64,000 nucleotides of DNA from Heterohyrax brucei (lineage: Eukaryota; Chordata; Mammalia; Hyracoidea; Procaviidae). Positions 33,426-44,679 of this stretch are shown one piece after another. Both the position numbers and the translations under genes were made by a program. Each line of letters begins with the position of its first letter. Within the stretch, counting starts at the first letter, position 1. The DNA lies in contig CM053158.1 in NCBI GenBank assembly GCA_028571685.1, positions 56,884,001 through 56,948,000 of the forward strand. The letters run 5' to 3'. A model generated the notes under the pieces. It ran no database searches. It was not told where the DNA came from and saw nothing but the letters and a program-made list of their open reading frames with translations.

Positions 33426-34084
33426 GCGGGGGAAGAGGGATAATATTTAGAGTAAGAATATATGTATGTGCGCACACTGGAAAGTACAGTTAAAGTTGAA
33501 AGCAGGTATTGCTTGGACTCTGTTCCAGTATATTCCTGAGCAAAGTAAATGTGAAAAATACCTTCTTTTTCTACTGTGTCCTATCAAGTTTACAGATGTT
33601 AACATAGCAGAGGAAAGGCTAAGAAACCAGGTGTGTCCCCAAAAATTCAAACCTTTAGTTAAAGGGATAGGTGATGAGTGAGAGATGACCTTTTCTCAGA
33701 TGGATGAATTCTCCCTATGCAATTGTGTATTACCTTAGTAGGTAATATTAACACTGAATTTTTATCCGTGTTGCCAGCCAAGCCAAGTGGCGTCGATGAT
33801 AGGGAGAAAATTATTAAATATAGTAACTAGAATGAAAAGATGAAAATAAATCTTGTATAAGTGAGTTAATAGTTTACTTTGAACTGGAATTCTTGAAATT
33901 TACGTGGAGTCCGAGAGGCTGTTCACTAGTCTTGATCATAGTGGTTCTAATCAATAATGGGCAAATAAGAGAAAAATTTCTGCCTAATGTGACATCAGAG
34001 AACTTTTTTATTATACACTAAACATTGTGATGTACTTATTATGAAGTTGTTAGATTATATGGCGGCACAAAGCAGCTGTTACAG
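33426..34084. other. No recognised feature
   Basis: A 20-base tail-like word, GCCAAGTGGCGTCGATG, near 33783 may be an RTE/AfroSINE tail scrap. Otherwise blank. Confidence 0.4.
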
Positions 34085-34306
34085 CATTGAAACCAACCAC
34101 TCACAGTCAAGTTGAATTTGGCATGTGGTGATGCCATCCATATTTGTCAGAGTAGAACTGTGCACAGTAGGGCTTTCAGTGTCTGTGAACGTCTGGAAAA
34201 ATAGACCGTTGAGGCCTTTCTTCTGAGGTGTCTGTGGGTAGACTCAATCCTCCACCCTTTAGTTAGTAGCCAAGCGTGTTAACGGTTTGCGGCATGCAGG
34301 GATTCC
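34085..34306 (-). mobile_element. AfroSINE-related variant, antisense
   Basis: AACCAACCACTCACAGTCAAG, GTCAGAGTAGAACTGTGC, TTCTTCTGAGGTGTCTGTGG and AGTTAGTAGCCAAGCGTG. Same GAGGTG-block subtype as 23245-23430. Confidence 0.78.
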
Positions 34307-34483
34307 TATTGTAGGGTTGGCTTCTGTAGCGTGTGGAGGGTGTCCAGGATGGAGACAGGATATTTCAGCTCTGTTCTGTATCTTTCAGCCTCATCTGAAA
34401 ATTTGTCCCCTGCTAAATGCTGCAGTTTTCAAGAGGTTGCATAAGTCCAGTAGTGACTTACTGGGGCAGCATATGCTGGACTC

Positions 34484-34558
34484 ATACCAGTTGCCATCTA
34501 GTCATCCCTGACTAATGGCAACTTCTGTGTGTCAGAGTAGAACAGGGTTCTGTAGGGT
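34484..34558 (-). mobile_element. AfroSINE 3' fragment, antisense
   Basis: ACCAGTTGCCATCTAGTCATCC, TAATGGCAACTTCTGTG and AGAGTAGAACAGGG, stopping where the L1 begins. A 5'-truncated SINE or one cut by a later event. Confidence 0.7.
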
Positions 34559-34561
34559 TTT

Positions 34562-37535
34562 CCTTTTATTTATTTACTTTTTACGTTCCATTGTGCTTTA
34601 GGTGAAAGCTTACATCTCATTAGTTTCTAATATAAAAATGTGTATACATACTGTTAGATGACCTTAGTTACAATCTGTATAGTGGGACTGCACATTCCTT
34701 ATTTCCACCCAGGTTGCCTGTGTCTGTCGATCCAGCTCTAAGGCATTTTGCCTTCGCATCCTACCTCTGGACAGCATCTGCCCATTCGGCTTCCTGTGTC
34801 TGCTTGAACTAAGAAACACTCTCTTCACAAGTACTATTTTATAGTCCAGTCTCATGTTTGTCTGAAGAGTTAGCTTCGGGAAGGCTTTAGTACTGAGTTA
34901 ACGGAGAGTCTGTGGGCCATCTCTTCTGGGGTTCCTCTAGTCTCAGTCAGACCATTAAGTCTGGTCTTTTTAGGTGAATTTGAGTTCTGTACCACACTTT
35001 TCTCCAGGTCATTCAGGAACTGTCTGTTGTGTCCTTTGTCAGGGCAGTCATTTGCAATAGTAAGGCGTCATCTAGTTCTTCCAGTCTCAGGCTGATGGGA
35101 GTCTCTGGTTTATGAGGCACTTTGTCTCTTGAGCTAGTATAGTCCTTTTGTCATTGATGTTCTCCATTCTCCTTTGCTTCAGGTGAGTTGGGACTAATTG
35201 ATACGTCTTAGATGGCTGCTCACAAAGTGGCATGTAGAACATTTTCTTGATAAACTTTGTTGTGCTAATTGACCTAGATGTCCCCCCAAACCATGGTCCC
35301 TAGGCCCCTCGCCTGCTATTCTCCCTCTCAAAATGTTTAGTTGTATTCAGGAAGCTGCTTTGCTTTTGGTTTAGTCCAGGTGTGCTGACTTCCCTGTACT
35401 GTGTGTTGTCCTTCCCTTCACCTAAGAGAATGCGTGTGTATTGTCTAGTTAGTGTGAATTCCCCTCTCCATCCCTCCCTTTCCCTTGTAATCTTCAGAAA
35501 ATGTTTTCTTCATGTTCACACCTTTTCTTGAGTTCTTTCAATAGTGGTCTCATATGATATTTGTCCTTTTGTGGCTGACTAATTTCACTAAGCATAATGC
35601 CTTCCATAGTAATCCACGTTGAGATGTTTCATAGATTCTTCATTGTTCTGTATTATTGTGCAGTATTCCATTGTGTGAATGTACCATAATTTGTTTATCC
35701 ATTCGTCTGTTGATGGACATTTAGATTGTTTCCATCTTTTTGCTGTTGTGAACAGTGCTGCATGAACATGGGTATACAGGTATTTATTTGTGTGACGACT
35801 CTTGTTTCTCTAGAATATATTCCAGGAAGTGGGATTGCTAGATCCTAGGTACTTCTATTTTTAGCTTCTTAAGGAAGCACCAAATTGATTTTCAAAGTGA
35901 TTGTATCATTTTACATTCTCCCCAGCAGTGTGTAAATGTTCCAGTCTCTCCACAACCTCTCCATCATTATTATTTTTTTGTTTTTTGGATTAATGCTAGC
36001 TGTGTTGAGGTGAGATGATAGCTCATTGTAGTTTTTATTTGTCTTTCCATAATGGCTGATGGTCATGAGTATATATGTTCTCATGTATCTGTTAGCTTCC
36101 TGAATGTATTGTTTGGTGAAGTGCCTGTTCATATTCTTTGCTCATTTTTTTAAATTGGATTGTTTGTCTTTTCGTGGTTGAAGTTTTGCATTATCTTGTA
36201 GATTTTCGAGATTAGACCACGCTTGGATATGTCCTAGCTAAAAGTTTTTTTCCCAGTCCGTAAGTTGTGTTTTTACTCTTTGGGTGAAGTCTTTTGGTGA
36301 ATGTATTTGATTTTTAGGAGCTCCCAATTACCTAGTTTCTCTTCTGGGTTTGTGCACTGTTAGTTACATTTTATATTCTGTTTATGCTGAGTATTAGGGC
36401 TCCTAGTGATGTCCCAGAAATCCTAGTGGTGTAGTGGTTAAGTGCTGCAACTGCTAACCAAAAGGTTGGTAGTTCAAATCTACCAGGCATTCTGTGGAAG
36501 CTCTACAGCGTAGTTCTGTTCTGTCCTATATATGATTGCTATGCATTGGAATCAACTTGACGGCAACAGATGTAGTACAGTAGTGTCTGAATTTTTTATC
36601 TCCCATGATCTGTATTATTTTAGATTTTGTCTTTAGGACCTTGATGCATTTTGAGTTACTTTTTGTATGTGGTGTGAGGTATGGATCTTGTTTCATTGTT
36701 TTTGCAGGTGGATATCCAGTTATGCTAGTACCGTTCATTAAAGAAACTGTCATTTCCCCCATTTAATGGACTTTGGGCCTTTGTCATGTATCAGCTACTT
36801 GTAGGTGGATGGATTTATACCTGGATTCTCAGTGCTGTTCCATTGGTCCGTGTATCTCCAGAGGTACTAGTACCACGCTGTTTTGACTAGGGTTGCACTA
36901 TAATACGTTCTAAAATCAAGTAGTGTAACACCTCCTGTTTTGTTCTTATTCAGTAAGACTTTACTTACCCTCTTCCCTTTCCGTATGAAGTTGGTGATTT
37001 GTTTCTCCATCTCATTAAAAATGTCATTAGAATTTGGTTTGGGATGCATTGTATCTGTAGATTGCTTTGGGTAGAATTGAAATTTTTACATTGTTGAGTC
37101 TTCCTGTAGTGAACAAGATAGATTTTTTCCACTTATTTAGTTCTCTTCTGGTTTCTTGCAGTAGTGTTTTACATTTTTCTTTGTGTAGGTGTTTTAGATC
37201 TCTGGTTAGATATATTCCTAGATATTTTATCTTCTTGGGTGCCATTGTCAATGGTATTGATCTGGTGATCTCTTTTTTCAGTGTTCTCTTTGTTGGTGTT
37301 GAGGCATTCAACTGATTTTTATGTGTTTATCTTGTATCCTGAGATACTTTGTTGAATTGCATTAGTTCCAATAGTTTCTTTTTGGATTCTTTAGAGTTTT
37401 GTATGTGTAAGTTCATGTCATCTGCCAATAAAGATACTTTTACCTCTTTGCGTGGTTTTTTTTGTTTTTTTTTTGTTTTTTTAAATTTAATTGCTCTAAT
37501 TAGGACCTCTGGCCCAGTGTTTCCAATGGTTGAGT
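34562..37535 (-). mobile_element. L1 LINE, 3' half, antisense, ORF2 broken
   Basis: The 3' UTR is at 34562-35300. Further right, minus-strand frames carry ORF2 remnants: 37027-37311 has IKYLGIYLTRDLKHL and ILPKAIYRYNA, which fit the L1 ORF2 region after the reverse transcriptase palm; 36867-37049 and 35911-36132 continue toward the C terminus. Frameshifts and stops break it, and the endonuclease and most of the palm are missing (5' truncation near 37535). A SINE interrupts it at 36416-36575. Confidence 0.9.
36416..36575 (+). mobile_element. AfroSINE, sense, nested in L1
   Basis: Head AGAAATCCTAGTGGTGTAGTGG, B-box GTTCAAATC, GTTCTGTTCTGTCC and GGAATCAACTTGACGGCAAC. L1 sequence resumes directly after it. 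Confidence 0.93.
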
Positions 37536-38737
37536 TTTTTGGAAATTAATCATCAAACCTATCTTCTAAGGCATCTCTGACTGACTCTAAGCTTCAGCTT
37601 TTTGGTTAGCTATTTATATCTTTCAGGGATTCCACTGCACTGATATCTCAAAAAGCAGTGATAAACTGGGCAATATAAAATATATGAAAATATTTTCACA
37701 CTATTAATCAATCTGATGTTTAAAGTAGCCAAAGTTAGGCAGAACTGAAGAGAATTGTGTTGTTGAAGGAAAAGAGGTGCTGGGTGAGACCCACATTTGT
37801 GTGCTTCTCCTCTTAAGATACTTCCCAGCTTGCACAGTGCATTATACAGCTGTCCATTAGAAAGTTAGTTTTCCATATTTGTGTAATGAAGCTTAGGCTT
37901 TACTCATGACAGATAAATTTATTGAACATGGACCTTGGCAGAAAGCATTGTTCTTTAATTAGTATTTACTACAACTAAATATTTTTCTGACATTTCATTA
38001 TGGGGTACTTAATTTCATGTAAACGTGGTGGTGTTTATTGGAATTATACCCATTAGGCTATTTTACAGGTGCAGAACAGGAAATGAAATGTTGGATGAAG
38101 GTGTCAGGTTATAGTGTCTCTGTAGAATTTAGTTTTTAAAAATATGCACAGTTCAGTCTGCTTTTGCTGTATTTTAAGTTTGACCTCTGTGTAAGTGACT
38201 TTACTACAGAAACTGATTGCATTGTACTACAATGTTTATGAATATTGATATAATAAATATTTAATAGATCCATTTTGCAAGTAAGTACTTCATCTGCCAT
38301 GGAATTAAGGGAATTTTACCTGAATGAGTCTACAAGACAGATAGGAAAAAAAAATTGTGTCCTTGTGAATAACCTTAAAAACATTTTTTAAAAATTATTA
38401 TTAATTTGTTCGTGCTTTTTGGTTTCGCTTAAGCCTATTAATTAAAATATGGAATGCCTGTGCGTTTATCCATCTATACATGTAGGTTTTACCAGTGAAG
38501 CCAATAGAAGAGCAAAATGGGAAAAACTTGGATTTATATATCAACATAAAGGCTTACTAAATAACTTTGCATATGTTATGTCCTGTTGCTGAAATCTGTG
38601 AAAAATCAAATGAGCTCTTTGCTTGACTGTGGAAATGATGATGACACAGTAATTATAAAAATGAAAATATTTGTAAGGTGTCTGTTCATACATGCTTCAA
38701 GCGTGGGAATTCATTGCTTAGAGGTGTTAAAGATGAA
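37536..38737. other. No recognised feature
   Basis: AT-rich DNA with no element or exon recognised. Confidence 0.45.
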
Positions 38738-39215
38738 TTCATTGCTTTAGAAACTTGCTTTGAATCCTTGTAACTTTGGAAATGTGGCTTGCCCTTTCTG
38801 TGTCTCAGTTTCCACATCTGCAGTTGGGGATAATTCTCTTTGTACCTTACGGAGCTATTAGAAAGTTAAAATTAAACATACTTTGAATACCACCTCCCCC
38901 TGTTGCCATGCATTAGATGGCTGTGGAGCCAGGGCTTGGTCTCTAGAGTCCATGGTCTTCAGCACCACACTGTATGAGCGCAGTGCCTGACACATAGCAA
39001 ACCAAAAAAAAAAAAAGCAAAAAACAAAAAACCATTGTTGTGGAGTCTGTTCTGACTCATCTTGACCCAATATGACAGAGTATAACTGCCCCATAGGATT
39101 TCAAAGGAATAGCTGGTAGATTTGAGTTGTCAGCTTTTTCATTAGCAGCCATGCTCTTAACAACTGCAGCCGTGCCAGCAGGCTCCTAACACATGGAAGG
39201 TGTTCAGTAAATGTT
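38738..39215 (+). repeat. MIR SINE split by an AfroSINE
   Basis: The core (CTTTGAATCCTTGTAACTTTGG, TGTCTCAGTTTCCACATCTG) is on the left. The tail is cut at CAGTGCCTGACACATAG and resumes after the SINE with CTAACACATGGAAGG, GTTCAGTAAATGTT. The CCTGACACATAG/CCTAACACATGG repeat is the probable target duplication. Confidence 0.75.
39000..39180 (-). mobile_element. AfroSINE, antisense, inside MIR
   Basis: A-rich reversed tail, ACCATTGTTGTGGAGTCTG, CCAATATGACAGAGTATAAC, CATTAGCAGCCATGCTC. Confidence 0.88.
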
Positions 39216-39514
39216 ACTCTCAAGTACATCTTCTCTATAGATTTTGCATTTGAAGTGACTTGTTTGGCCAGTTGTTGGTAAGTTTGTTTGCTCAATTTTG
39301 GAGCTTTAGAGATATGTAAATGTATGTGTGAACTAAAATATGTACCATTGTATAAACATGACTATTGAACTGTTAGCTTAGGGAAGTGTATGATGTTGTC
39401 TAAAATTATGTTTTGTTTTGGAAACCGTTAGCACTTGTTGTATCGTGAAGACAATTCAGTGGCCTGAGTTTTAGATTGGGGAGACATTTTGTTAGTGGTC
39501 TTTATATTTAATCA

Positions 39515-39730
39515 GGGAGCTCTGGTGGGGCAAAGGTTAGAAGTGCTTGGCTGCTAACTGAAAGATTGAGTTTCAAACCCTCCTGCATTTCGCGGGAAGA
39601 AGATATGGCAGGCAGCTTCCATAAAACATTTATGTCTTTGGCAACCCTATAGGGCAGTTCTCCTCTGTCCTGTAGGGAACTGTGAGTCAGAATTGACTCA
39701 ACAACAGTGGGTTTGTTGCTGTTGTTTTAA
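39515..39730 (+). mobile_element. AfroSINE long variant, sense
   Basis: Head AGGGAGCTCTGGTGGGGC, an inserted GGGAAGAAGATATGGCAGG block, then CAACCCTATAGGGCAGTTC and GAGTCAGAATTGACTCAAC with a GTT-rich tail. Confidence 0.88.
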
Positions 39731-39751
39731 TAATTAGTTATCATTCATCAT

Positions 39752-39880
39752 ACTTTGAATGTAGCTAAAGCAAAAGGAAGAAATGATGAAGTAAAAAAAA
39801 AAAACAAACAGAAGATTTCAAAGGGTGGTCAAGAAGACAAAATAAAGTGTTATAATGACGTGTACAAACACCGTCATAGT
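39752..39880 (+). mobile_element. RTE fragment duplicated from 40576-40692
   Basis: AGCTAAAGCAAAAGGAAGAAATG, ACAGAAGATTTCAAAGGG, TGGTCAAGAAGACAAAATAAAG and GTGTTATAATGACGTG recur at 40592-40692 with few changes. This piece lacks the RTE sequence that normally surrounds it. Confidence 0.85.
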
Positions 39881-39939
39881 CTTTCAGGAGTCAGCAGGGA
39901 TTGATGAGTCACAAAAATGTTTGATTTTAAATTAAGACG

Positions 39940-40443
39940 TGTCTTAATCTAGAGCTGCTTAACAGAAACACCACAAGTAGATGGCTTTAGTAAACAGAAA
40001 TTTCTCTCTCATGGTCTGATAGCTTAGAAGACTGACTTCTGGGTGCCTGTTCCAGGGGAAGGCTTTCTCTGTCGGCTAAGGCAGAAGGTCCTTCTCATCA
40101 AACTTCCCTTGGTCCAGGAACTTCTTAGTGCAGGGATTCTGGGTTCAGAGTACACACTTCCCTCCCCATTCGTCATTCCTGGTAGAAGGCCTCGTTCCTT
40201 CCCTCTCCTCTTTAGTTGTTTCTCTTTTATGTCTCAAAAGAGATTGCCTGAAGATACAACATAATCTTGTGGAGTGAATACTGCTCCTTAACATAACTTC
40301 TTCTGATCTCACCTCATTAACATGATAGAGGCAGAATTTATCCCACAGAGGAAAATCCACATCAGATGATGAATTGGTGGACAGCCATATGATACCAGCC
40401 AAGCTGACATGCATTTTTGTGGGACACAGTTCATTCCTTAACA
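39940..40443 (-). mobile_element. Solo LTR, MaLR-like (family A), antisense
   Basis: Begins TGTCTTAATCTAGAGCTGC and ends ACAGTTCATTCCTTAACA. Interior GTTCCAGGGGAAGGCTTTC matches the other family-A copies. No matching target duplication seen (AGACG versus GCATG). The 117-codon minus frame at 40145-40498 is LTR sequence. Confidence 0.88.
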
Positions 40444-40449
40444 GCATGC

Positions 40450-42445
40450 TCTGAAGGAAAATGGTGAGTTGTAATGAGATATCAAGAACATCATACATGA
40501 AGAAAGCAAGAGGTCATTAAAAAGACAGGAAAGAAAACACCAAATTGGATATCAGAGGAGATTCTCAAACTTGCTCTTGAATGTCGAGCAGCTAAAGCAA
40601 AAGGAAGAAATGTTGAAGTAAAAAAACTAAACAGAAGATTTCAAAGGGTGGTCAAGAAGACAAAATAAAGTGTTGTAATGACATGGGCAAACAGCTAGAG
40701 ACAGAAAACCAAAAGGGGGGAACATGGTTCGCATTTCTTAAGCTGAAAGAACTGAAGGAAAAAAATCAGTCTTTAAGTTGCAATCGTGAAGGATTTTACA
40801 GGGAAAATATTAAACGACATAGTAAGCATCAAAAAAAGATGGAAGGAATACACAGGTTCATTATACCAAAAAGAATTGGTTAATGTTCAGCTGCTTCAAG
40901 AGATAGCATATGATCAGGAACCTATGGTACTGAAGGAAGAACTTGAAGCTGCATTGAAAGCACTGGTGAAAAACAAGGCTTCGGGAATTGATGGACTATC
41001 AATTGAAATGTTTCAGCAAGTGGATGGTAGTACTGAAAATGCTCATTTCTCTATGCTGAGAAATTTGGAAGACAGCTGCCTTGCCAACTGACCAGAAGAG
41101 ATCCATGTTTGTGCCTCCTCTCAAGAAAAGTGATCCATACAAATGTGGAAAGTATTGAGTGATGTCATTAATACCACATGCAAGTAAAATTTTGCTCAAG
41201 ATCATTCAAAAGCAGCTGTAGCAGTATATTGACAGAGAATTGCCAGAAATTCAGGCTGGATTAAGAAGAGGGTGTAGAACCAGGGATGTCATTGCTGATG
41301 TCAGGTTGATCTTGGCTAAAAGCAGAGAATACCAGAAAGATGTTTACTTATGTGTTATTTGCTTTGCAAAGATGTTCAACTGTGTGGATCATAACAAATT
41401 ATGAGTGACATTGTGGAGATTGGGAATTTCAGAACATTAAATTGTGCTCACAGGGAATCTGTACATGGATCAAGAGGCAGTTTGAACAGAACAAGATGAC
41501 ACTGCATGGTTTAAAGTCAGGAAAGCTGTACATCACAGTAGTATCATTTCACCATACCTATTTAATCTGTATGATGAGCAGATAATCCAAGAAGCTGGAC
41601 TATATGAAGAAGAATAAGGCATCAGATTTGGAGGAGGACTCATGAACAAGCTGAGTTATATAGATGACACAGCTTTGCTTCCTGTGTAAGTGAAGAGGAC
41701 TTGAAGCACTTAACTGATGAAAATCGAAGACCATAGCCTTCAGTGTGGGTTATACCTCAATATCAAGAAAACAGAAATCCTCACAACTGGACTTAGAAGC
41801 AACATCATGGTAAATGGAGAAAAGATGAGATTGTCAAGGATTTCACTTCAGGATCCACAGTCAACACCCATGGAAGCAGCAGTCAAGAAATCAAAGGATC
41901 ACAATGCATTGGGAAAAGACCTCTTTGCAAAAGACCTCTTTAAAGTGTTGGAAAGCAGCACTGTCACCTTGAAGACTAAGGTGCACCTGACCCAAGCCTT
42001 TGTATTTTCTATCGCATCGTGTACAAGTGAAAGCTGGACAGTGAATAATGAAGACAGAAGAAGAATGATACCTTTGAATTGTATTGGTGAAGAATATTAA
42101 ATTTGTTGTGGACTGCCAAAAGAACGACATGTCTATTTTGGAAGAAGTACAACCAGAAGGCCCCCTAGAAGCAAGGAGGGTGAGACTACATCTCATGTAC
42201 TTCGGACATGTTGTTAAGAGCGATCGGTCCCTGGAGAAGGGCATTGTGCTTGGTAAAGTGAAGGGTCATGGAAACTGAGGAGACCCTCAACAAGGTGGAC
42301 TGACAAAGTGGCTACAACAGTGGGTCCAAATATGACAGACTGTGTGAATGGTGCAAAACCAGGCAGTGTTTTGTTCTGTTGTGCATAGGGTTGCTATGGG
42401 TTAGGACCAACTCAGTGACACCTCACAGTAGCAACAACAAAATTT
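40450..42445 (+). mobile_element. RTE (BovB-like) LINE, reverse transcriptase to 3' end
   Basis: The longest RTE here. Pieces in order: the linker after the endonuclease; frame 40786-41091 with NKASGIDGLSIEMF (start of the reverse transcriptase); VQLRRG-type text near 41250; FAKMFNCVDH near 41365; YIDD at 41657-41668 (palm motif C, usually YADD in this group); frame 41717-42100 with KTEILTTG and the C-terminal domain. It ends at the RTE/SINE tail. The motif A aspartate position appears to be Cys (41360-41362), and several stops (for example near 41401, 41617 and 41688) interrupt it, so the enzyme is dead. No endonuclease region precedes it. Confidence 0.92.
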
Positions 42446-42461
42446 AACTTGGGGGTCTGGG

Positions 42462-42682
42462 ATACTGATACAGTTTTGGTAATTTTTCTGTAAAGGGCCA
42501 AATAAATATTTTAGACTTCGAAGGACTCAAGGGCTCTGTTGTGACTACTCACATGTGTCCCTGTAGTTTAAAAGCAGCCATAGATAATGCAGAAACAAGT
42601 GGGTATGACTGTGCTTGAATAAAACTTGACAGCCTAAGCAGTGGGCCAGCTGTTGGCCAATGGGACAAAGTTTGCCAATCTT
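42462..42682 (+). mobile_element. hAT Charlie-type MITE, copy 1
   Basis: TTTCTGTAAAGGGCCAAATAAATATTTTAGAC-type start, TGTTGTGACTACTCAC, AAAGCAGCCATAGATAATG and AATAAAACTTGACAGCC, ending at a reversed GCAAACT-like terminus. A non-autonomous element I recognise by sequence. Confidence 0.8.
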
Positions 42683-42790
42683 TAGTTTAACTGGAGTCAA
42701 GCAGTAGTTTCTGGAGTAAGTTATTTATTTGAAAAGATAGTGTATGCTCTTACTACGGAGTTCAAAATACACAAAGAAGTAAGCCAGAAA

Positions 42791-42945
42791 GGAAACACTG
42801 GTGGCATAGTGGTTCAGTGCTGTGACTGCTAACCAAATGGTTGGCAGTTCAAATCCACCAGAGGTTCCTTAGAAACTATGGAGCAGTACTCTCTGTTTTG
42901 TAGAGTGACTCTGAGTGAAGATCAGCGGCAGTGGGTTGGGTATAA
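42791..42945 (+). mobile_element. AfroSINE, sense (first of a five-SINE cluster)
   Basis: Head GGAAACACTGGTGGCATAGTGG, B-box GTTCAAATCC, TGACTCTGAGTGAAGATCAG and tail GTGGGTTGGG. Abuts the next SINE head-to-tail in opposite orientation. Confidence 0.93.
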
Positions 42946-42949
42946 ACCA

Positions 42950-43108
42950 TGACACCAAACCCATTGCCTTTGAGGTAATTCTGACTGATAGTGATCTCTA
43001 GGACACAGTAGAACTGCCCTTTTAAGTTTCCAAGCAGCACTTGGTGGATTAAAACTGCCATCCTTTCATTTAGCAGCCATAACTCTCGGTTATGCCATCA
43101 GACTTCCC
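42950..43108 (-). mobile_element. AfroSINE, antisense (cluster 2)
   Basis: CACCAAACCCATTGCCTTTG, CTCTAGGACACAGTAGAAC, AGCAGCACTTGGTGG and TTATGCCATCAGACTTCCC. Followed by ATAAGT at 43109-43114. Confidence 0.92.
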
Positions 43109-43121
43109 ATAAGTTTTCCAT

Positions 43122-43284
43122 AAACCAAATCAAACCCACTGCCATCAAGTTGATTCTGACTCATAGTGACCCTGTAGGACAGACTGGAACTACTCCATAG
43201 TTGCCAGGGATCAGCTGGTGAATTTGCACTGCTGACCTTTTGGTTAGCAGGTGTAGCACATAATCACTCCACCACCAGGGTTTT
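43122..43284 (-). mobile_element. AfroSINE, antisense (cluster 3)
   Basis: AAACCAAATCAAACCCACTGCC, GACCCTGTAGGACAGACTGG, GACCTTTTGGTTAGCAGG and CCACCACCAGGGTTTT. ATAGGT follows shortly at 43295-43300. Confidence 0.93.
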
Positions 43285-43323
43285 CAGGTTTCCCATAGGT
43301 ACATAATCTGCCCTCTCCCCCCA

Positions 43324-43487
43324 CGAAAACATAGTCATTGCTGTCAAGTCAGTTCTGGCTCATAGTAACCCTACAGGACAGAGTAGAACTGTCTCATAGA
43401 GTTTCCAAGGAGTGCCTGGTGGACTTGAGCTGCTGACTTTTTGGTTAGCAGCCATAGCACTTAAGCAGTACACCACCAGGGCTTCCC
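43324..43487 (-). mobile_element. AfroSINE, antisense (cluster 4)
   Basis: GTCATTGCTGTCAAGTCAG, CCCTACAGGACAGAGTAGAAC, GAGTGCCTGGTGGACTTG and CACCACCAGGGCTTCCC. ATAGGT at 43488-43493. Confidence 0.93.
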
Positions 43488-43498
43488 ATAGGTTTATG

Positions 43499-43670
43499 GA
43501 AACCCCCAAAACTAAACCCATTGCCATCAAGTCAATTCTGGCTCATAGTGACTTGATAGGATAGAGTAAAACTGCCCTGTGGACTTTCCACGGAGTGGCT
43601 GGTAGATTCAGATTGCCTGCTGTTTGATTAGCAGCTGTAGTACTTAACCACTACAGCACCAGGGTTTCCC
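43499..43670 (-). mobile_element. AfroSINE, antisense (cluster 5)
   Basis: ACCCCCAAAACTAAACCC, GCCATCAAGTCAATTCTGG, GGAGTGGCTGGTAGATTC and CAGCACCAGGGTTTCCC. Preceded by ATAGGTTTATG (43488-43498) and followed by ACAGGTGTATA (43671-43681), probably its target duplication. Confidence 0.93.
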
Positions 43671-43681
43671 ACAGGTGTATA

Positions 43682-44679
43682 GTAAGTACTGAATCCTTTG
43701 TACCTTCGTTCCCTTTCACAGAGGAGAGCACTGTTGCCAGTTTTAGGTGCAGTGATCTGTGTAGATAATTCATGTTGATTTTATAAGGCACACCTAGGAA
43801 TTTGAAAAAAACATTTTTAAAGACTGCTTTATTCAATAAACTGAGCTAAGCGTGTTTTCTATGTGAAAAAACTAGTACTGCTCCTTAGGGCCCTGGTACT
43901 GTTCAGTGATGGGATGATGATGTGAGGAAAGTCTTCTCATGTTTATTCTTCTCTCTCCAGCAATAAAAGGGACACAGTCTTTCAATTCTTAATATGGATG
44001 AGGATTCATGTCTGCTCCTGGGACATTCTTATAATAAAAATGTTATTAGTGTAAGGAGGAGGAGAGCCTCTGGAGTTGCCGTAAAATTGCTTAGAAAAAT
44101 GAAGTTGACAATTCGGAGCCTCCTATTCTGCTTTCATTTTTGTGATTTTAGAGAAGGAACTGTAGTAAAGCTTCTGATTCTCAAGTACACACATGTGTGT
44201 GAGGATCTGCTGAGAGTATGCTCAAAATTTGGGCTTGATCGTCCCTGCGTGAAGTTTTCAGTCTGTATTTCCTGACATAGAATCACGTGATGATTCAGTC
44301 CATGGACTGCTGCTTCCTTTACATTGTCTTAGTTGGGAAGTGAAAAAGCACGATCAGAATTCCTCCCTTCCTTTTCCTTTTGGAAATAGACCAGCTCTGC
44401 ATCCTCTTTTTCTGTGATCTGGATGTGTGTGCTGGGCTTGTAGGAAGGGCATTTGGGATAGTGGGGTATTTCTGGTGAGAGGCTGCTCAAAATCCTTGGA
44501 TGTTTTTTTCTTAATGAAGCAAGTCTTTGAATCTCTGTGCTTGCAGGTTGCTGGATGCCTTCTTTAGCTTGTGAAGCTAGGAAGGTTTTCTGTGGGCCTC
44601 TCCGTGCTGGTATAGGGGCATCAGGCTGCTGTTACCTCCTGTGGACTCTGAAGGAGTTTATCCCTGTCTCTCATGTACA
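43682..44679. other. Unassigned stretch
   Basis: No element recognised. A 90-nt AG...GT segment at 43961-44050 (acceptor CTTCTCTCTCCAG, donor GTGTAAGG) was weighed as an exon and not adopted. The 93-codon frame at 43994-44275 has no known motif. Confidence 0.4.

Noticed and set aside
40145-40498. 117-codon minus-strand frame
   Set aside because: Contained mostly in the LTR at 39940-40443.
42791-43670. tRNA genes suggested by A- and B-box-like sequence
   Set aside because: These boxes belong to tRNA-derived SINEs; no cloverleaf with matching acceptor stem is present.
42785-43681. CRISPR-like or satellite array
   Set aside because: The regular spacing comes from consecutive SINE copies of about 160 bp in a mammalian genome; no short identical repeats with unique spacers.
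43961-44050. 90-nt segment with good AG and GTAAGG borders as an exon
   Set aside because: AT-rich, no CpG, peptide without protein-like character, and no neighbouring exon to check phase.
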